This document shows, in pieces, positions 33,086-45,275 of a stretch of 64,000 nt of DNA; position 1 is the stretch's first letter, and each line of letters starts with the position of its first letter. The DNA lies in contig CM070900.1 in assembly GCA_036417435.1 (NCBI GenBank), forward strand, positions 32,279,496-32,343,495. The letters run 5' to 3'. The notes beneath the pieces were generated by a model. The model was not told the origin of the DNA. It did no database searches and saw only the letters and a program-made list of their open reading frames with translations. This DNA is from Inia geoffrensis (lineage: Eukaryota; Chordata; Mammalia; Artiodactyla; Iniidae). The position numbers were made by a program, and so were the translations under genes.

Positions 33086-33086
<1 letters not shown>

Positions 33087-34160
33087 TTTTCCAAAATGAA
33101 ACCAACTTCAGAATCCTTTTCTGGTCCTGTTTTCCTTATCTTGCTCCACCTTTTCAGCTTTCTTGAATGGTCTCCTTTCATTCCAAACTCAACATTTCTA
33201 AAACTAAAGTCATTCTCTCTTTCTTAATGATGACAACAAAAAGCAAAACAAAATAACAAAACTCCTTCCTGACTTGTAAAGTTTATAAAAGATACAACAT
33301 TTCCTCACTTGGTTTAGAATCCAGTGTAATGCTTTTATTAAAAATAATACAACTGCTTAAAATTGGATTCCTAAAAAGAAAGCCTATGGGGTCGTTTTGG
33401 AAAAGAAAATGTAACCCTTTGCATTTCACAAAGCACTTTTACATAATTTGTCTTCTTACTGTCTTGCCCAAATGCATTGATTTGTACAAGGATATCCATT
33501 GTGGGCCTAGTTTTTTTTCCCCCTAGAATTGGACTTCTGGAATTTTTTACAATATATCAATATCATATTTAGGTGTATCAATCCTGTATTGGGGAAACAT
33601 GTAAACTCCTCCCAGAATGGTCCTCTTAAGTGCCAGTTAAATGGTATTAACAGTTTCTGCTATAACCAAAAGATTTGATTTTCTATTCCTGTGTATATAA
33701 AGCCTTATAGGTCACAGAATATTGACCTGATATAGGTCCTCCTGCACGATGCACATCCTATTTTTCACCACACCATTTTAAATTTTATTCTTTTCTCACT
33801 TATTTATTTAATTGTTCTTTCTTTGTCTCCCATGAATACATGTTCCATAACGGCCGAATACGTGGGTATATTGGGCACTTTTGTATCTACAGAACCTAGA
33901 ACAATGCTTGACATTTAAAAGTCATTCAATATCCTATTGTATACCTCATTAAAACCACTAGTATAAGAAAGAATTATTGCATTGACTGGACAGCAAAAAG
34001 GGAAATAATGTATTTATCACTCATGTCTTCAACATATTGTGACACTGTTCACTTCATTGTTGGTAGTCAATATCAGTATACGGCTTGTCTCTAGATGGCT
34101 TTAAAATGAAATATCTTAAAATCTCAAAATTTTGAGAGATAAATAAGATATTTTTCTTTT
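33086..34160. other. Single-copy AT-rich sequence with a 47-bp copy of a MIR segment
   Basis: 33411-33457 matches 32476-32522 with four transitions over 47 bases. The rest is unrecognised. Confidence 0.5.
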
Positions 34161-34175
34161 CGAGAATTCACTTTT

Positions 34176-34387
34176 TTTTTTTTTTTTTTTTTTTTGCAAT
34201 ACGCGGGCCTCTCACTGTTGTGGCCTCTCCCGCTGCGGGGCACAGGCTCCGGACGCGCAGGCTCAGCAGCCATGGCTCACGGGCCCAGCCGCTCCGCGGC
34301 ATGTGGGATCTTCCCGGAGTGGGGCACGAACCCGTGTCCCCTGCATCCGCAGGCGGACTCTCAACCACTGCGCCACCAGGGAAGCCC
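34176..34387 (-). mobile_element. CHR-2-type SINE, minus strand
   Basis: A T tract, then GCAATACGCGGGCCTCTCAC and on to the reversed head CCACCAGGGAAGCCC. Exact 15-bp TSDs CGAGAATTCACTTTT lie at 34161-34175 and 34388-34402. CpGs are largely intact. Confidence 0.95.
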
Positions 34388-34402
34388 CGAGAATTCACTT
34401 TT

Positions 34403-36289
34403 GTTGAGTATAGCCTGCAAAGCATGACTGACAGTTTAACATTAGTAAAATGTTTTCCTATAGCTCATATAGCAATAATGCCTTGACACCTATTTAAAAT
34501 TATCAAGTTTCTTTCTCTCCCAACTGCTAATATTGTACTATATCTTTATTAAATTTTAAAGTTTAATATTTTATACATTTAGATTTTTCTGGATATACTT
34601 TTTTTACCTATTAATTTTACCAGTAGTATCAGTGTTCAGCAAATTAGGGTTTGCTAAATAGAGTTACACCATATTAATAAGCCAAAATCTCTTGGTCCTG
34701 ATGTTTAATTCATTGCTTTTATTAGTATATTTCCAAGTAGATGATTTAATTTATACATATTAAACTCTACTACATAGTGTCTCACTCACAAAGAATCTTT
34801 CATTAACTCTGTTCCCCAGTAATGAATAATTTACCAATTCATCACATGAAACACCACTGGCCATTATTACTTAGATAATCATTTGAGGAATTTTCTCAAA
34901 TATACCAAGCACGAAAAAAAAATACAAAAAAACCCCCCCAAACCCCAAAACAAACAAGAAGCACACAAATGAAAAACCCTTACTCTTCTGTTAGAAAATT
35001 TAATTCTTCTGTTCTTAGGGAAACCATTTAATTCACTTAAATCTTGTGTTTTCTAATAAGTATTTCAGAATTTATGGGGTTATAATATAGCTTTTCCACT
35101 AAAGATAATTTGCTAGAAGTAGCTCATTTCATGAATGAAGGAATATTTGTTTTGCATGAGATCAAAGCCCTAACTATGGTCAGACTTTCACTTTTCATGA
35201 AACACTTCTCTGGAAGTGTATTTGCCTCCATGGCCTAACTACCTATATATACACTCCTGTCCCATGAGTTTTACTATCTCCCTGGTAATGAGCTATGGAG
35301 ATAAAAAAAAGACTAGCATTTATTGTGCCATTTGTTTCAACTATTTGATGCTACCCGACACCATGGGATACTTATTTCCAAAGTGGGGTCTCAGGAGAAA
35401 GAAACTGCTTGTTTCACAGGATAGACCAGTTAGGGGCAGGTTACACAAGCATACAACCAAAGCACAGGGACTTGGATACCAAATTTGCAGGGCCAGGAAG
35501 ACTGATATTGCTAACTACTACCATGATATTTTATTAATGAATTGGCCATTGATTAAAACCCCACATTAGAAGTCTCCTTGATTCATCTTCCAAAGTTAAG
35601 TTTAGCATGTACACTGCTGGTGGGGAATACTTAATGAGAACGAAGTCATGTTCTCAGCAGGGGAAAGCTTAGATCCAGCTCTGACGGGGAGCACTCATGC
35701 AGTTTTGGGGAGGCTTCACAGAAGATAATTCAAGTCTCCATTCTTTAGTTATTCTGTATATTCATAACCATAAAACATGACCTTATAGTAAAGACGACCA
35801 AAAGGAAATTGATGTAGGACAGCTGTTTTGTGTCTGTTTGTGCCACATTTTTCTTGTAACCCTCAAATTTACCCTCTCCCTCTCTTCCACACTCAGGTTT
35901 CTCCCTCTCTCACTATTTATATTCATGCTCTAAATTTAAAGTCCCTAGGGGTAATCCAGGACAAAATCAGGAATCGCAAAACTTTGATCAATGTAATTTG
36001 AGCAGTCATTATAAAATAATATAATGACAATGGGATTATGCCCTAAAACACTATTTAGCCAGTAGAGGACTTTCTAATGTTTATAGATTGGCAGACCCAG
36101 AAAATAAGTAAATTCAATGGTGGCAGGGACTTTAATAATCTTGTTCAGTCCCTACTACTCTTCTAGGCTTATAGAAAATGGTCAGTAAGTATTGACTGAA
36201 CAAACAAATGAAAAGATGGCAAAACATAAGATGAAAGATGTTTTGTTTGGATATATTCCAAGGGCCTTGCCTAAAGATTGATTATTATT
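34403..36289. other. Single-copy AT-rich sequence (about 1.9 kb)
   Basis: An A/C simple stretch lies at 34913-34965. The frame at 35216-35569 (117 codons) has no recognisable domain. I see no repeat family I can name. Confidence 0.45.
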
Positions 36290-36480
36290 TCAGTCCAGGA
36301 AAGTATTTATTGAGCACATACTATATGCTGGACACCATACCAAAACCTGCCTTTATAAATATGCATAAGCATGGCCTCTTCTCTGAACTTACACTCTACT
36401 AGTGAAGCAAATATCAACATTTATCTTCAATTTATTTGTCAGAGCTATAATACAGATATGTATGGTTAAGGAAACTAAAA
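36290..36480 (-). mobile_element. L2 LINE fragment, minus strand
   Basis: TATTTATTGAGCACATACTA followed by TATGCTGGACACCATACC and GAACTTACACTCTACTAGTG is the reverse of the L2 3' end. Confidence 0.65.
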
Positions 36481-36589
36481 GCAGGCCATAAAACCCATTT
36501 AACCCTAAATTCAGAATCTCTCTGGGAAATGGTCGACTCTATTCAAACAAGAAAAATAAAAATAAAAGCATCTTGAAAAGAAGATTGGA

Positions 36590-36775
36590 TTGAAGTTAAA
36601 TTGACTGGAGTACAATCCCAGCCATGTGGCTCAATCAACTAACCTGATATCTCTGCTTCTCCATATCCTCAGCCAGAGAATGGTGGTACTCACACCTCCC
36701 TCCTGGAGTAATGGGGAGAATTAACGAAAGGGCATGCAGGAAGTCCTGCCATGTGCAGGATTAGGCAGAGGTCTG
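36590..36775 (+). mobile_element. MIR SINE, diverged
   Basis: GGAGTACAATCCCAGCCATG, ATCTCTGCTTCTCCATATCC and AATGGTGGTACTCACACCTC fit MIR order with heavy decay. Confidence 0.5.
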
Positions 36776-37208
36776 TAGGGAGAGAAAATGAAAGGACTAC
36801 TATGGGGAAGCTATAAGGAGGAAGAATTTTGCTTGCTTAAGGTAAAGAAAGAAAGTTCTATTAACCTGAGTTGCAACGATAAATTGTGCTGCCTCAGGAG
36901 ATACAGACCTCTCCCTTGAGGTACTGGAGCTTTGGCTGGCAGACTACTGAGGATATTTTAAAGCGGGCCATATTATCAGAGTAATAATTCCATTTGATGA
37001 TCCATAAGCCTTCTACATTTCCTAAGATTGTATTATTATATCAACCTGCAATATGCATAGCAATCACACATGGAATAATCATTCACAAGACCAACGTCCT
37101 ATTTATCTAGAATACCAACAACTGGAAAGTTTAGCAACAATTTTAGAGTAAGGATGTTCAAGAAGATAAATCTTACATATGTCTATTTTATATATACATA
37201 ATATAGTA

Positions 37209-37226
37209 TATATATCTTATATTTTT
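37209..37226 (+). repeat. Target-site duplication, left copy, of the L1 at 37227-38624
   Basis: TATATATCTTATATTTTT, repeated exactly at 38625-38642. Confidence 0.9.
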
Positions 37227-38624
37227 TAAAATTTTGCTTGTGTTTTTTTTTAAAATAGATCTATTTGAGTATAATTGCTTCACAATACCGCAGTTAGCTT
37301 CTGTCGCACAACAAAGTGAATCAGCCATATGCATACACATGTCCCCATACCCCCTCCCTCTTGAGCCTCCCTCCCACCCTCCCTACCCCACCCCTCTAGG
37401 TCATTGCAAAGCCCCGAGCTGATCTCCTTGTGCTATGTGGCTGCTTCCCACCAGCCAACTATTTTACATTCAGTAGTGTATATATGTCAATGCTACTCTC
37501 ACTTGACCTCAGCTTTGCCCTCCCACCCCATGTCATCAAGTCCATTCTTTGTCTACCTCTTTATTCCTGCCCTGCAACTAGGTTCATCAGTACCATTTTT
37601 TTTTTTTTAAGATTCCATATATATGTGTTAGCATATGGTATTTGTTTTTCTCTTTCTGACTTACTTCACTCTGTATGACAGACTCTAGGTCCAGCCACCT
37701 CACTACAAGTAACTCAATTTCATTTCTTTTTATGGCTGAGTAATATTCCATTGTATATATGTGCCACATCTTCTTTATCCATTCATCTGTCAGTGGACAC
37801 TTAGGTTGCTTCCATGTCCTGGCTATTATAAATAGTGCTGCAATGAACATTGTGGTGCATGCCTCTTTTTGAATTATGGTCTTCTCAGGGTATATGCCCA
37901 GTAGTGGGATTGCTGGGTCATATGGGAGTTCTATTTTTAGTTTTTTAAGGAACCTCCATAATGTTCTCCATAGTGGTTGTATCAATTTACATTCCCACCA
38001 ACAGTGTAGGAGGGTTCCCTTTTCACCACACCCTTTACAGCATTTACTGTTTCTAGCTTTTTTGATAATGGCCATTCTGACAGGTGTGAGGTGATACCTC
38101 ATTGTAGTTTTGGTTTGCATTTCTTTAATACTTAATGATGTTGAGCATCTTTTCATAGGCCTCTTGGCCATCTGTATGTCTTCCTTGGTGAAATCTCTAT
38201 TTAGGTCTTCCACCCATTTTTTAACTGGATTGTTTTTTTGATGTTGAGCTCCATGAGCTGTTTGTATATTTTGGAGATTAATCCTTTGTCTGTTGTTTCA
38301 CTTGCAAATATTTTCTCCCATTCTGAGGGTTGTCTTTTTGTCTTGTTTATGGTTTCCTTTGTTGTGCAAAAGCTTTTAAGTTTAATTAAGTCCCATCTGT
38401 TTAATTTTGTTTTTATTTGTTACTCTAGGAGATGGGTCAAAAAAGATCTTGCTGTAATTTATGTCAAACAGTGTTTTTCCTATGTTTTTCTCTAAAAGTT
38501 TTATAGTGCCTGGTGTTACATTTAAGTCTTTAATCCATTTGGAGTTTATTTTTGTGTATGGTAGGTAGTGCTCTAATTTCATTTTTTACATGTAGCTGTC
38601 CAGTTTTCTCAGCACCACTTATTG
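37227..38624 (-). mobile_element. 5'-truncated L1, minus strand
   Basis: A 1.4 kb L1 copy read on the minus strand. It starts in the ORF2 C-terminal region near 38624 and ends with the 3' UTR at about 37250. The 18-bp TSD is exact. On the left, a T run (37242-37250) is separated from the TSD by about 15 bases (TAAAATTTTGCTTGT) that are not L1. Confidence 0.93.
37587..38600 (-). pseudogene. L1 ORF2 C-terminal remnant
   Basis: The 208-codon frame at 38213-37587 starts in the segment [20 protein letters not shown]. It includes the cysteine-rich motif [17 protein letters not shown] and the conserved [19 protein letters not shown], and ends near the normal ORF2 C-terminus. Upstream, 38582-38382 carries the preceding part in another frame (WIKDLNVTPGTIKLLEKN). 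In intact ORF2 this C-terminal domain binds nucleic acid and is needed for retrotransposition. The endonuclease and reverse transcriptase are absent through 5' truncation, so it has no enzymatic function. Confidence 0.88.
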
Positions 38625-38642
38625 TATATATCTTATATTTTT

Positions 38643-39994
38643 GATTGCCAAAGAAAAATAAAACTGATGTGGCATGCTGTGCATTTTATAGTATATTAAT
38701 ACCTAGAAGAATAATTCCATGTTAATCAGACTATCCAAATGAACAAAGAAGTCCCTCCTACTATTTTAGAATGGCAGGAACTTGGCGATTATCAAGAGAT
38801 TCCCAACATTTATATTTTGGAACTTAAAACATTACAAGATGATATATATTCTAAAGCTAATTATATCATGATCTAAATCTGATTTTAGGTAATTTGTTTT
38901 CATAAATGTTACTTCACATTATTCAGCTGTGGAGCTTAATAACAACATTTTAACTTAGACCAAAAATGCTTTTATTGGTGAGAGTAGTTTAAACTTTCCT
39001 AAAAAAATTACCTAATTAAAGAATAACAGAATTATTTTTTTTTCCTGTATAATAAGATCACTTTTCTTGGTAGGTCTAAGCTTTAACCTCCATGACAGTA
39101 AAATTCAAGGGAGTAGAAGAGCCAAATCATTAGAAGAACTTATAGTACAATAATAATCATTTTAAAATCAAGTATAACAATACAAAGGTAGAATTATTAA
39201 AATTCCATGTATTATTACCTACCCAGGTGGCTATGGAGGATAAATACTGGTGATTGATATATGTTTATGTTCTAAAAAATTATGTAGACATTTTCCAGAA
39301 TAAAGGATATATGTCATGTCAAGTCATTTTTAATGCTTGTTAAAATTAAAAGTCAAGTGCCTTAATTTTCAATGACAGCTGTAAAATGACTAATTATTAT
39401 AAAAGTAAATGATAAACTAGCTTATAGATAAAATTTAAACCATACTCCCTTAGATGAACAGCTTAAGAAAAATACTTTAAAATAGGGGTAACTCCTCAAT
39501 ATTATGTTACTGAAATATATTTTTATGGATTGATAAGTGAATAAGACAAACATAAGGATACTTTGATGCTAACTGAAGAAGAACTGGAATAGGAGAGAAA
39601 GTATAGTCTGCAAAAAGAATAAACGTTTAGTTTTTGTTCTTTGGGAAAATTAATTTCTTTAAGAGTATGGGTTTATTCCACTAATTCTCATTGAGTTTAA
39701 AATGGCATTTTTTTCATAAGCCATGAAAAATGAAAATAATAGTGGTTCTCTAGAACTTGTAAATGAAATTATAGCTAGGTAGTTTCCTGTTAAATTAAGA
39801 CTTCAGCAAGAATAGAATATTAAAAATATTACTAATCAGAAGAACAAGTCAAGCATACTAAAGGACAAACACCAGTTGATTCTACCACTGTTGAAATTAA
39901 AATTAAATTCCAAAAAAGCTTTAATTCTTTCTGTGACTAATGAAAGGCGGCCAATCAAATCAGCAACTGTCAAAAACCTAACAACATGGCAGGT
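38643..39994. other. Repeat-poor AT-rich sequence
   Basis: No recognised transposon over about 1.35 kb. The composition is conserved-like in places (38860-38960), but this cannot be shown here. Confidence 0.45.
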
Positions 39995-39999
39995 TGGCT

Positions 40000-40316
40000 T
40001 TTTTTCTTTTTATATAAATTTATTTATTTATTTATTTACTTTTGGCTGCACTGGGTCTTCGTTGCTGCACGCGGGCTTTCTCTAGTTGCGGTGAGCAGGG
40101 GCTTCTCATTGCGGTGGCTTCTCTTGTTGTGGAGCATGGGCTCTAGGCGCATGGGCTTCAGTAGTTGTGGCACACAGGCTCTAGAGTGCAGGCTCAGTAG
40201 TTGTGGCGCATGGGCCTAGCTGCTCTGCAGCATGTGGGATCTTCCCGGACCAGGGCTGGAACCCACGTCCCCTGCATTGGCAGATGGATTCTTAACCACT
40301 GTGCCACCAGGGAACT
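40000..40316 (-). mobile_element. Long CHR-type SINE (CHR-1-like), minus strand
   Basis: TTTATTTATTTATTTA tail, then TTTGGCTGCACTGGGTCTTC, GCTTCTCATTGCGGTGGCTT and reversed head CCACCAGGGAACTCCC. More diverged than the compact copies. A TSD is not clear (weak match of TTGGCTTTTTT with CTGGATTTTTT). Confidence 0.9.
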
Positions 40317-41088
40317 CCCTGGATTTTTTGTTTGAATGAAAACCTTTATTTGACTTCTCCGTTCACATTTAGGAGCACAGATTTAGCTACTGTTCTTATT
40401 GCTTCATAGATGAAGCATTTCATCTTGAGTGGTATGTGCCTGTGCCAATATATCGCACATATCACACCACAGCTCCCTAACCTACTATTAAAGAGACAAG
40501 CTGCATCCTTTTAAACTCAGATATCTCCATGAAAAATCTTTCTTTTCCTGACAAAGACAAAGGTTAAATCAGATACACAACATCAGAGGAGCATTAGCTT
40601 ATCAAGTGGCTGGAATACATTAATACAGGAAGGAGCCTTTCAGTTACAATCTTAAGGATGGATGAAGGAAAATCTTCATACCTGCTATTTACATTATTTT
40701 TGCCATATGTAAAAATAAAAAAAGAAGAAGAAGAAATCTTGTTCACTACTCTGAAGGTATACTGGAAGAAATCCAATTTAATTAGGAAACAACACTGCTG
40801 ACTTGGGGGTTGCAAAAATACGACTTTGAAACAAGTATTAATATAAACCATTATAAGATCCAGTTTATGATTAATAGGCAAGGAATTCTTCCTTGACAGA
40901 TTTGCACTGTTGGTTATTTATTGAAGCTTCTTCATTTACGCTCTACATGGCATTTTCTTCATTTTTATAGTGTAAAACTCTTCCTGTTTACATCCATGTT
41001 CATTTTACTCTTAACAAGATAAATAACAATGAGGCTAAAAATACTTATGCATGAAACATCTTAGGCTGCGAGTATTGGTAAATTGCTT
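40317..41088. other. Repeat-free block, conserved-looking
   Basis: Single-copy sequence. The part 40330-40620 is of balanced composition without simple repeats. No supported gene. Confidence 0.45.
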
Positions 41089-41101
41089 TCATCTTTTCTT
41101 T

Positions 41102-41299
41102 TTTTTGTGGTACACGGGCCTCTCACTGTTGTGGCCCCTCCCACTGCGCAGCACCGGCTCCGGACGCGCAGGCTCAGCGGCCATGGCTCACGGGCCCAGC
41201 CCCTCCGCGGCATGTGGGATCTTCCCGGACCAGGGCACGAACCAACGTCCCCTGCATCGGCAGGCGGACTCTCAACCACTGCACCACCAGGGAAGCCCC
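41102..41299 (-). mobile_element. CHR-2-type SINE, minus strand
   Basis: GTGGTACACGGGCCTCTCAC to reversed head CCACCAGGGAAGCCCC. Exact 13-bp TSDs TCATCTTTTCTTT lie at 41089-41101 and 41300-41312. Confidence 0.95.
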
Positions 41300-41704
41300 T
41301 CATCTTTTCTTTATGTCAGTGTTTAACAAGAAAAAGTCAGAATAGTCAACATGATCTGACCCAGGGTTGTCCTTTGTAAAACATGGAAATTCAGCAGGAA
41401 AGAAGAATATGTTGGGGACCAGAAAGTGTAACTGAGTGTAGGTGACTGTTATGTAGAAAACTCAGGCTTGGACACAAAACTAAAACACTGTTTTCTTAGT
41501 GATAGCAGATTCCATTATGATGTGGCTGCGTCATAAAGTAGATCAGGCTTTAGATGAGTGTGTTTATGTTTTAGAAGTCAAGATATGATTTGTAATATTT
41601 TTAAATGATCCTATATACTTGGAAGCATTGAGCACTGGACTATACAGACACAACTTTGCCTGTTGGGTTTCCCAGATCTTAAAAGCAGTATTCATCTCTA
41701 TGTT

Positions 41705-42014
41705 TTTTTTTTTTTTTTTAAAGAGATTTCCCTTTTTAAATTAATTAATTAATTTATTTATTTATGGCTGTCTTGGGTCTTCGTTGCTGTGCGCGGGCTT
41801 CTTATTGCAGTGGCTTCTCTTGTTGCAAAGCACAGGCTCTAGGCATGTGGGCTTCAGTAGCTGTGGCTCGAAGGCTGTAGAGCTCAGGCTCAGTAGTCGG
41901 GGCACATGGGCTTAGTTGCTCCGCAGCATGTGGGATCTTCCTGGACAAGGGCTCGAACCCGTGTTCCTTGCATTGGCAGGCGGATTCTTAATGACTGCAC
42001 CACCAGGGAAGCCC
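41705..42014 (-). mobile_element. Long CHR-type SINE (CHR-1-like), minus strand
   Basis: T tract, ATTAATTAATTTATTTATTT tail, GGTCTTCGTTGCTGTGCGC and reversed head CCACCAGGGAAGCCC. TSDs CATCTCTATGTT (41693-41704) and CATTTCTATGTT (42015-42026) differ at one base. Confidence 0.93.
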
Positions 42015-42029
42015 CATTTCTATGTTAAT

Positions 42030-42120
42030 TCACTTATTCATTCAACAAATATTTGTTAAGCACACCTCAATGTTGGCAATATAACAAGTAATAATCACAA
42101 AATATGGTAAGTGCTGTTAT
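42030..42120 (-). mobile_element. L2 LINE fragment, minus strand
   Basis: TTCATTCAACAAATATTTGT followed by TAAGCACACCTCAATGTTGG is the reversed L2 3' end. Short. Confidence 0.5.
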
Positions 42121-43454
42121 GGGAAACATATGAAAATATTTGTACTCTGGGGATGGGGGGGTGGTTAGGAAACCCTGCTGAAGGACATATTATTAATTGC
42201 ACACAGGAGGCAGCCATCAGAGCATGTTCTGGCAGACAGTACAAGGACAAAGAAAAGGCATTTTTCTGAAAACCTGAAATGTGTTCAAGAAGGCTAGAAC
42301 TCAGCTTGTGTTTTCTTTTAGCATTTTATTTGAACATAAAGTAAATAAATTGCATACTCTTGTGTCAACATGTTTATGTTGAACCAAGCTTTTCCTTTCA
42401 GTGGATTCTGATAATTGGAGCTCTGAAGATGGCTTTCTTGCATAAATCTCACCCCTGAAACACTTGGTATAAGTTCAAGGTTGAGTTTTTTGAAGGTTGA
42501 ATGAGAATGATACATGTGAAGTAATCTGAGTACAGAATTTTCCTAGGTTAAAAAAATGTCATTACAAAATTTTTTAAATATCCTCAAAATTACAAAATAT
42601 ATCACCCAGATTGAACAATTATCAAGAATTTATCACACTTACTTTTCTGTTTTTTTTTTTTTTTGAGGCTGAGTTTATAGAGTAGAAGCAAATTCTAATC
42701 ACTACCCCTCCTCAATAAAACATTGGTAGGCATCTCTAAAACTATGAATATTTTCTTAGATATTCACACTGACATTAACAAAATTAATGTTAATTCTGTG
42801 ATGTCATTTATTACTTAATCTGTGTTCAATTTTTTGACTAGGAGTGAAAGAGGCTTCTATTATTTCAAACAGACAAACAACAGCAACAAAAACTTACCAG
42901 ACTAATAAACAGAATCCCCAGAGCACAAGCTTTCAAACAAAACAAAAAGTCAATGTGTCTGTTTTTATAAAAAATTAAAGACTTCTCTCCAGTGAAGTAC
43001 ACCATGATATTATCTAACATTTGCAACATCTGAAACTACTGAGATCCAAAAGCAAACAAATAAACAAACCAAAAAGCCTAAACTCCCTCCACTAGAAAGC
43101 TTAATATAATACAATGATTTTTCTCCAAGAAGAAATTTCTAAAATTTATTGTTTCATGCAGCCAACATAAGTAAGGAGTAACTGAGAATTCTAACATGAT
43201 ATTAAAGAATATGGTTACTGTATATGTCATGTTTTAATTGTTGATTTTGACCTTTCAATAAAATTAAGATGGGAAGAGATCAGTAAGAGAGCAAAGGTTA
43301 CATTCTAAGCAAGGCATGAAAAAGATTGAGAAGGAAGAACAACCTAGAAGAACATTCTCAGTGAAATCCAACTTGACTTGTACTTTAGCTACTTTACAAT
43401 TTTTTTCTTATAATTAAATAATGAAATGAACAGTAGTAGCAACAAGAATATTGC
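42121..43454. other. Single-copy AT-rich sequence
   Basis: Only poly-T (42650-42664) and A/C-rich stretches stand out. No gene. Confidence 0.5.
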
Positions 43455-43640
43455 ACTGATTAAGCAGCTACTATGTTTCAAATACCAGCTAAGTGCATTA
43501 CATGGATTCTCCCATTTAAACTGCACAATTATATTGGAGAGGTATTGTTATCCTTTACTTTTAGAAGGGAAACCCCTAGTTTAGAGAAGTTATGTAAATT
43601 GACTGAGCTCTTACCAGTAAGGGGTAGTTCAGGATTAGAA
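43455..43640 (-). mobile_element. MIR SINE, minus strand
   Basis: ACCAGCTAAGTGCATTACAT, GAGAGGTATTGTTATCCTTT and TAGAGAAGTTATGTAAATTG follow the reversed MIR order. Confidence 0.6.
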
Positions 43641-43734
43641 TATATATATCTAACAAAAATCCATGCTCTTCTGTTTTCCCTTTTCATGATTTTATTACTT
43701 TAATTATTTGTTTATTTACTTATTTATCACTAAC

Positions 43735-44145
43735 TAATGAAACTAGGTGGTTCAAACTTCAAAAAGCATAAAAGATATTCTCTGAAAAGACTTCCTTTGA
43801 CTCCTGGTTTTCTTCCAACTGATTCCTATACTACTATTTTCCCTTTTTGTTTATACTTCTAGACACCTATGAACACCCAAGAAGCCTCTATGCACATATG
43901 TTTATATATGTATATACTTTTTCCTTTCCTTTCTTATGCCAGCATTCATCCTTTTATGCATCTTCCTAAAATACGTATCTCACTTATAATTGCATATCAG
44001 CACATTTTTCCTAATTAATTTTTTTATTTATACAGATCCAATGAAATAGGTATACCATAATTCAGTTAAACAGCCCCATCATGAAGGAAATTTAGATAGT
44101 TTCAATGATTCTCTTTTAAAAACAGTGTTGCATATCATCTTGAAT
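43735..44145 (-). mobile_element. L1M 3' region fragment, minus strand
   Basis: TTCAAACTTCAAAAAGCATA, CTATGCACATATGTTTATAT, CATATCAGCACATTTTTCCT and AGGTATACCATAATTCAGTT follow the antisense order of old L1 3' regions. Confidence 0.6.
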
Positions 44146-44199
44146 TGAGATGGAGCCTCCATTAAGTTGTATTCATTAGTGACTACAATAGTGGAGAGA

Positions 44200-44724
44200 T
44201 AAATCTCTGTCATTAGCCTCAATTCTCTGACATTTGGAGTCATCTGTTACAATAGCATAACTTGAGTTGTGGTAGTTTAATTGCACTGATGGCTCCAACT
44301 AATGCCCTCTCTGCATCCTTGCCCTTTAGTAGAGTCCTACCACATAGAATTGGGGACCACTTAATTTTTCTGGTCAATTGGGCAATAAAAAAAATTTGAT
44401 ACATCAGTGGCTTCACAAAGAACTTGCACAATTATACTTCTTTTGGATACCTGCTATGCCATGAGATGATGTCTGGGTTAGACTGCTACAAGATGGGAAA
44501 CCATGTGGAGAAGAACTGAGTCATCCCAGACAACACCATCCTAGACCAGTCAGCTCTTGGCTGACTGACCAGGTGATCACTGGTACATGAGCAAGCCCAA
44601 GTTTCCCAGCCATCACTGAAGCAGATCAGCAAAGATTACTAACCAATTTATAGACTTGAAATAAAAAACAAGACAGCTAACTTTTACCTGCCGTTTTATA
44701 CACCTAGAGCTAACTGATACAGCA
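44200..44724 (+). mobile_element. MaLR (MLT1-type) LTR, plus strand
   Basis: An old endogenous-retrovirus-like LTR. ATGCCATGAGATGATGTCTGGG, GGAAACCATGTGGAGAAGAA, ACTGAGTCATCCCAGACAAC and the terminal CTAACTGATACAGCA are in MLT1 order. The right end is taken as CA at 44723-44724. The left end is uncertain. No internal retroviral gene sequence is seen next to it. Confidence 0.7.
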
Positions 44725-45069
44725 CGTCCAAACAAGTATGTTAACTAATCCCTATTTCATTGACATAAGCCATTCTGTTTGCTCCTCACTCATCCCTCTG
44801 TTGCTTGAATTTCTTAAGAAAATATGTAACAAAGTGCATTTCTTTTGTTAATAAAGTACCCAACCTTAAAAATTAATTTGTCTCAATTTAGCTCTCATCA
44901 TGATGAATCTAGTTCAAGTAATTTTACTATTGTCAAAAAAATTTCATCTTTAGGCCATCATTTTATTAGGCGACAAATGAACACGTCATTACAACTAAAT
45001 AAACACTAGTTATTTCAATAAGTGTGTGCAAATACCATGATAAATTATTTAGGAGATTTTTCCATTAAT
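44725..45069. other. Single-copy AT-rich sequence
   Basis: Nothing recognised. It is the left flank of the second long L1. Confidence 0.45.
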
Positions 45070-45079
45070 AAGAATGAGG
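45070..45079 (+). repeat. Candidate target-site duplication, 5' copy, of the second long L1
   Basis: AAGAATGAGG matches 52037-52046 exactly. It lies about 200 bp upstream of recognisable L1 sequence. Its left context (AAT followed by AAGAAT) fits an L1 endonuclease site with one mismatch. Confidence 0.6.
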
Positions 45080-45275
45080 TCAGAGCCACCTTGCCTTCTT
45101 CCAGCTAACTTTATATTAACGAAGTTGAGAGGGAAGGCGTCTGAAGCCTTCAAATGCCATAGAAAACTTCTGTCATATTGTTCAGCAGCAAGCTTAGCAG
45201 TAATTTCTCATCTCTTCCAGAAAATAACTGTCAATCAGTTAGTAGAAAAACATTTAATTTTAATTAAATTATTGA
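45080..45275 (+). other. Possible 5'-transduced segment ahead of the L1
   Basis: This stretch lies between the candidate 5' TSD and the start of recognisable L1 5' UTR. It has no match in the other L1 copy. If the TSD is right, it was carried in from the source locus; otherwise it is ordinary flank. Confidence 0.45.
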
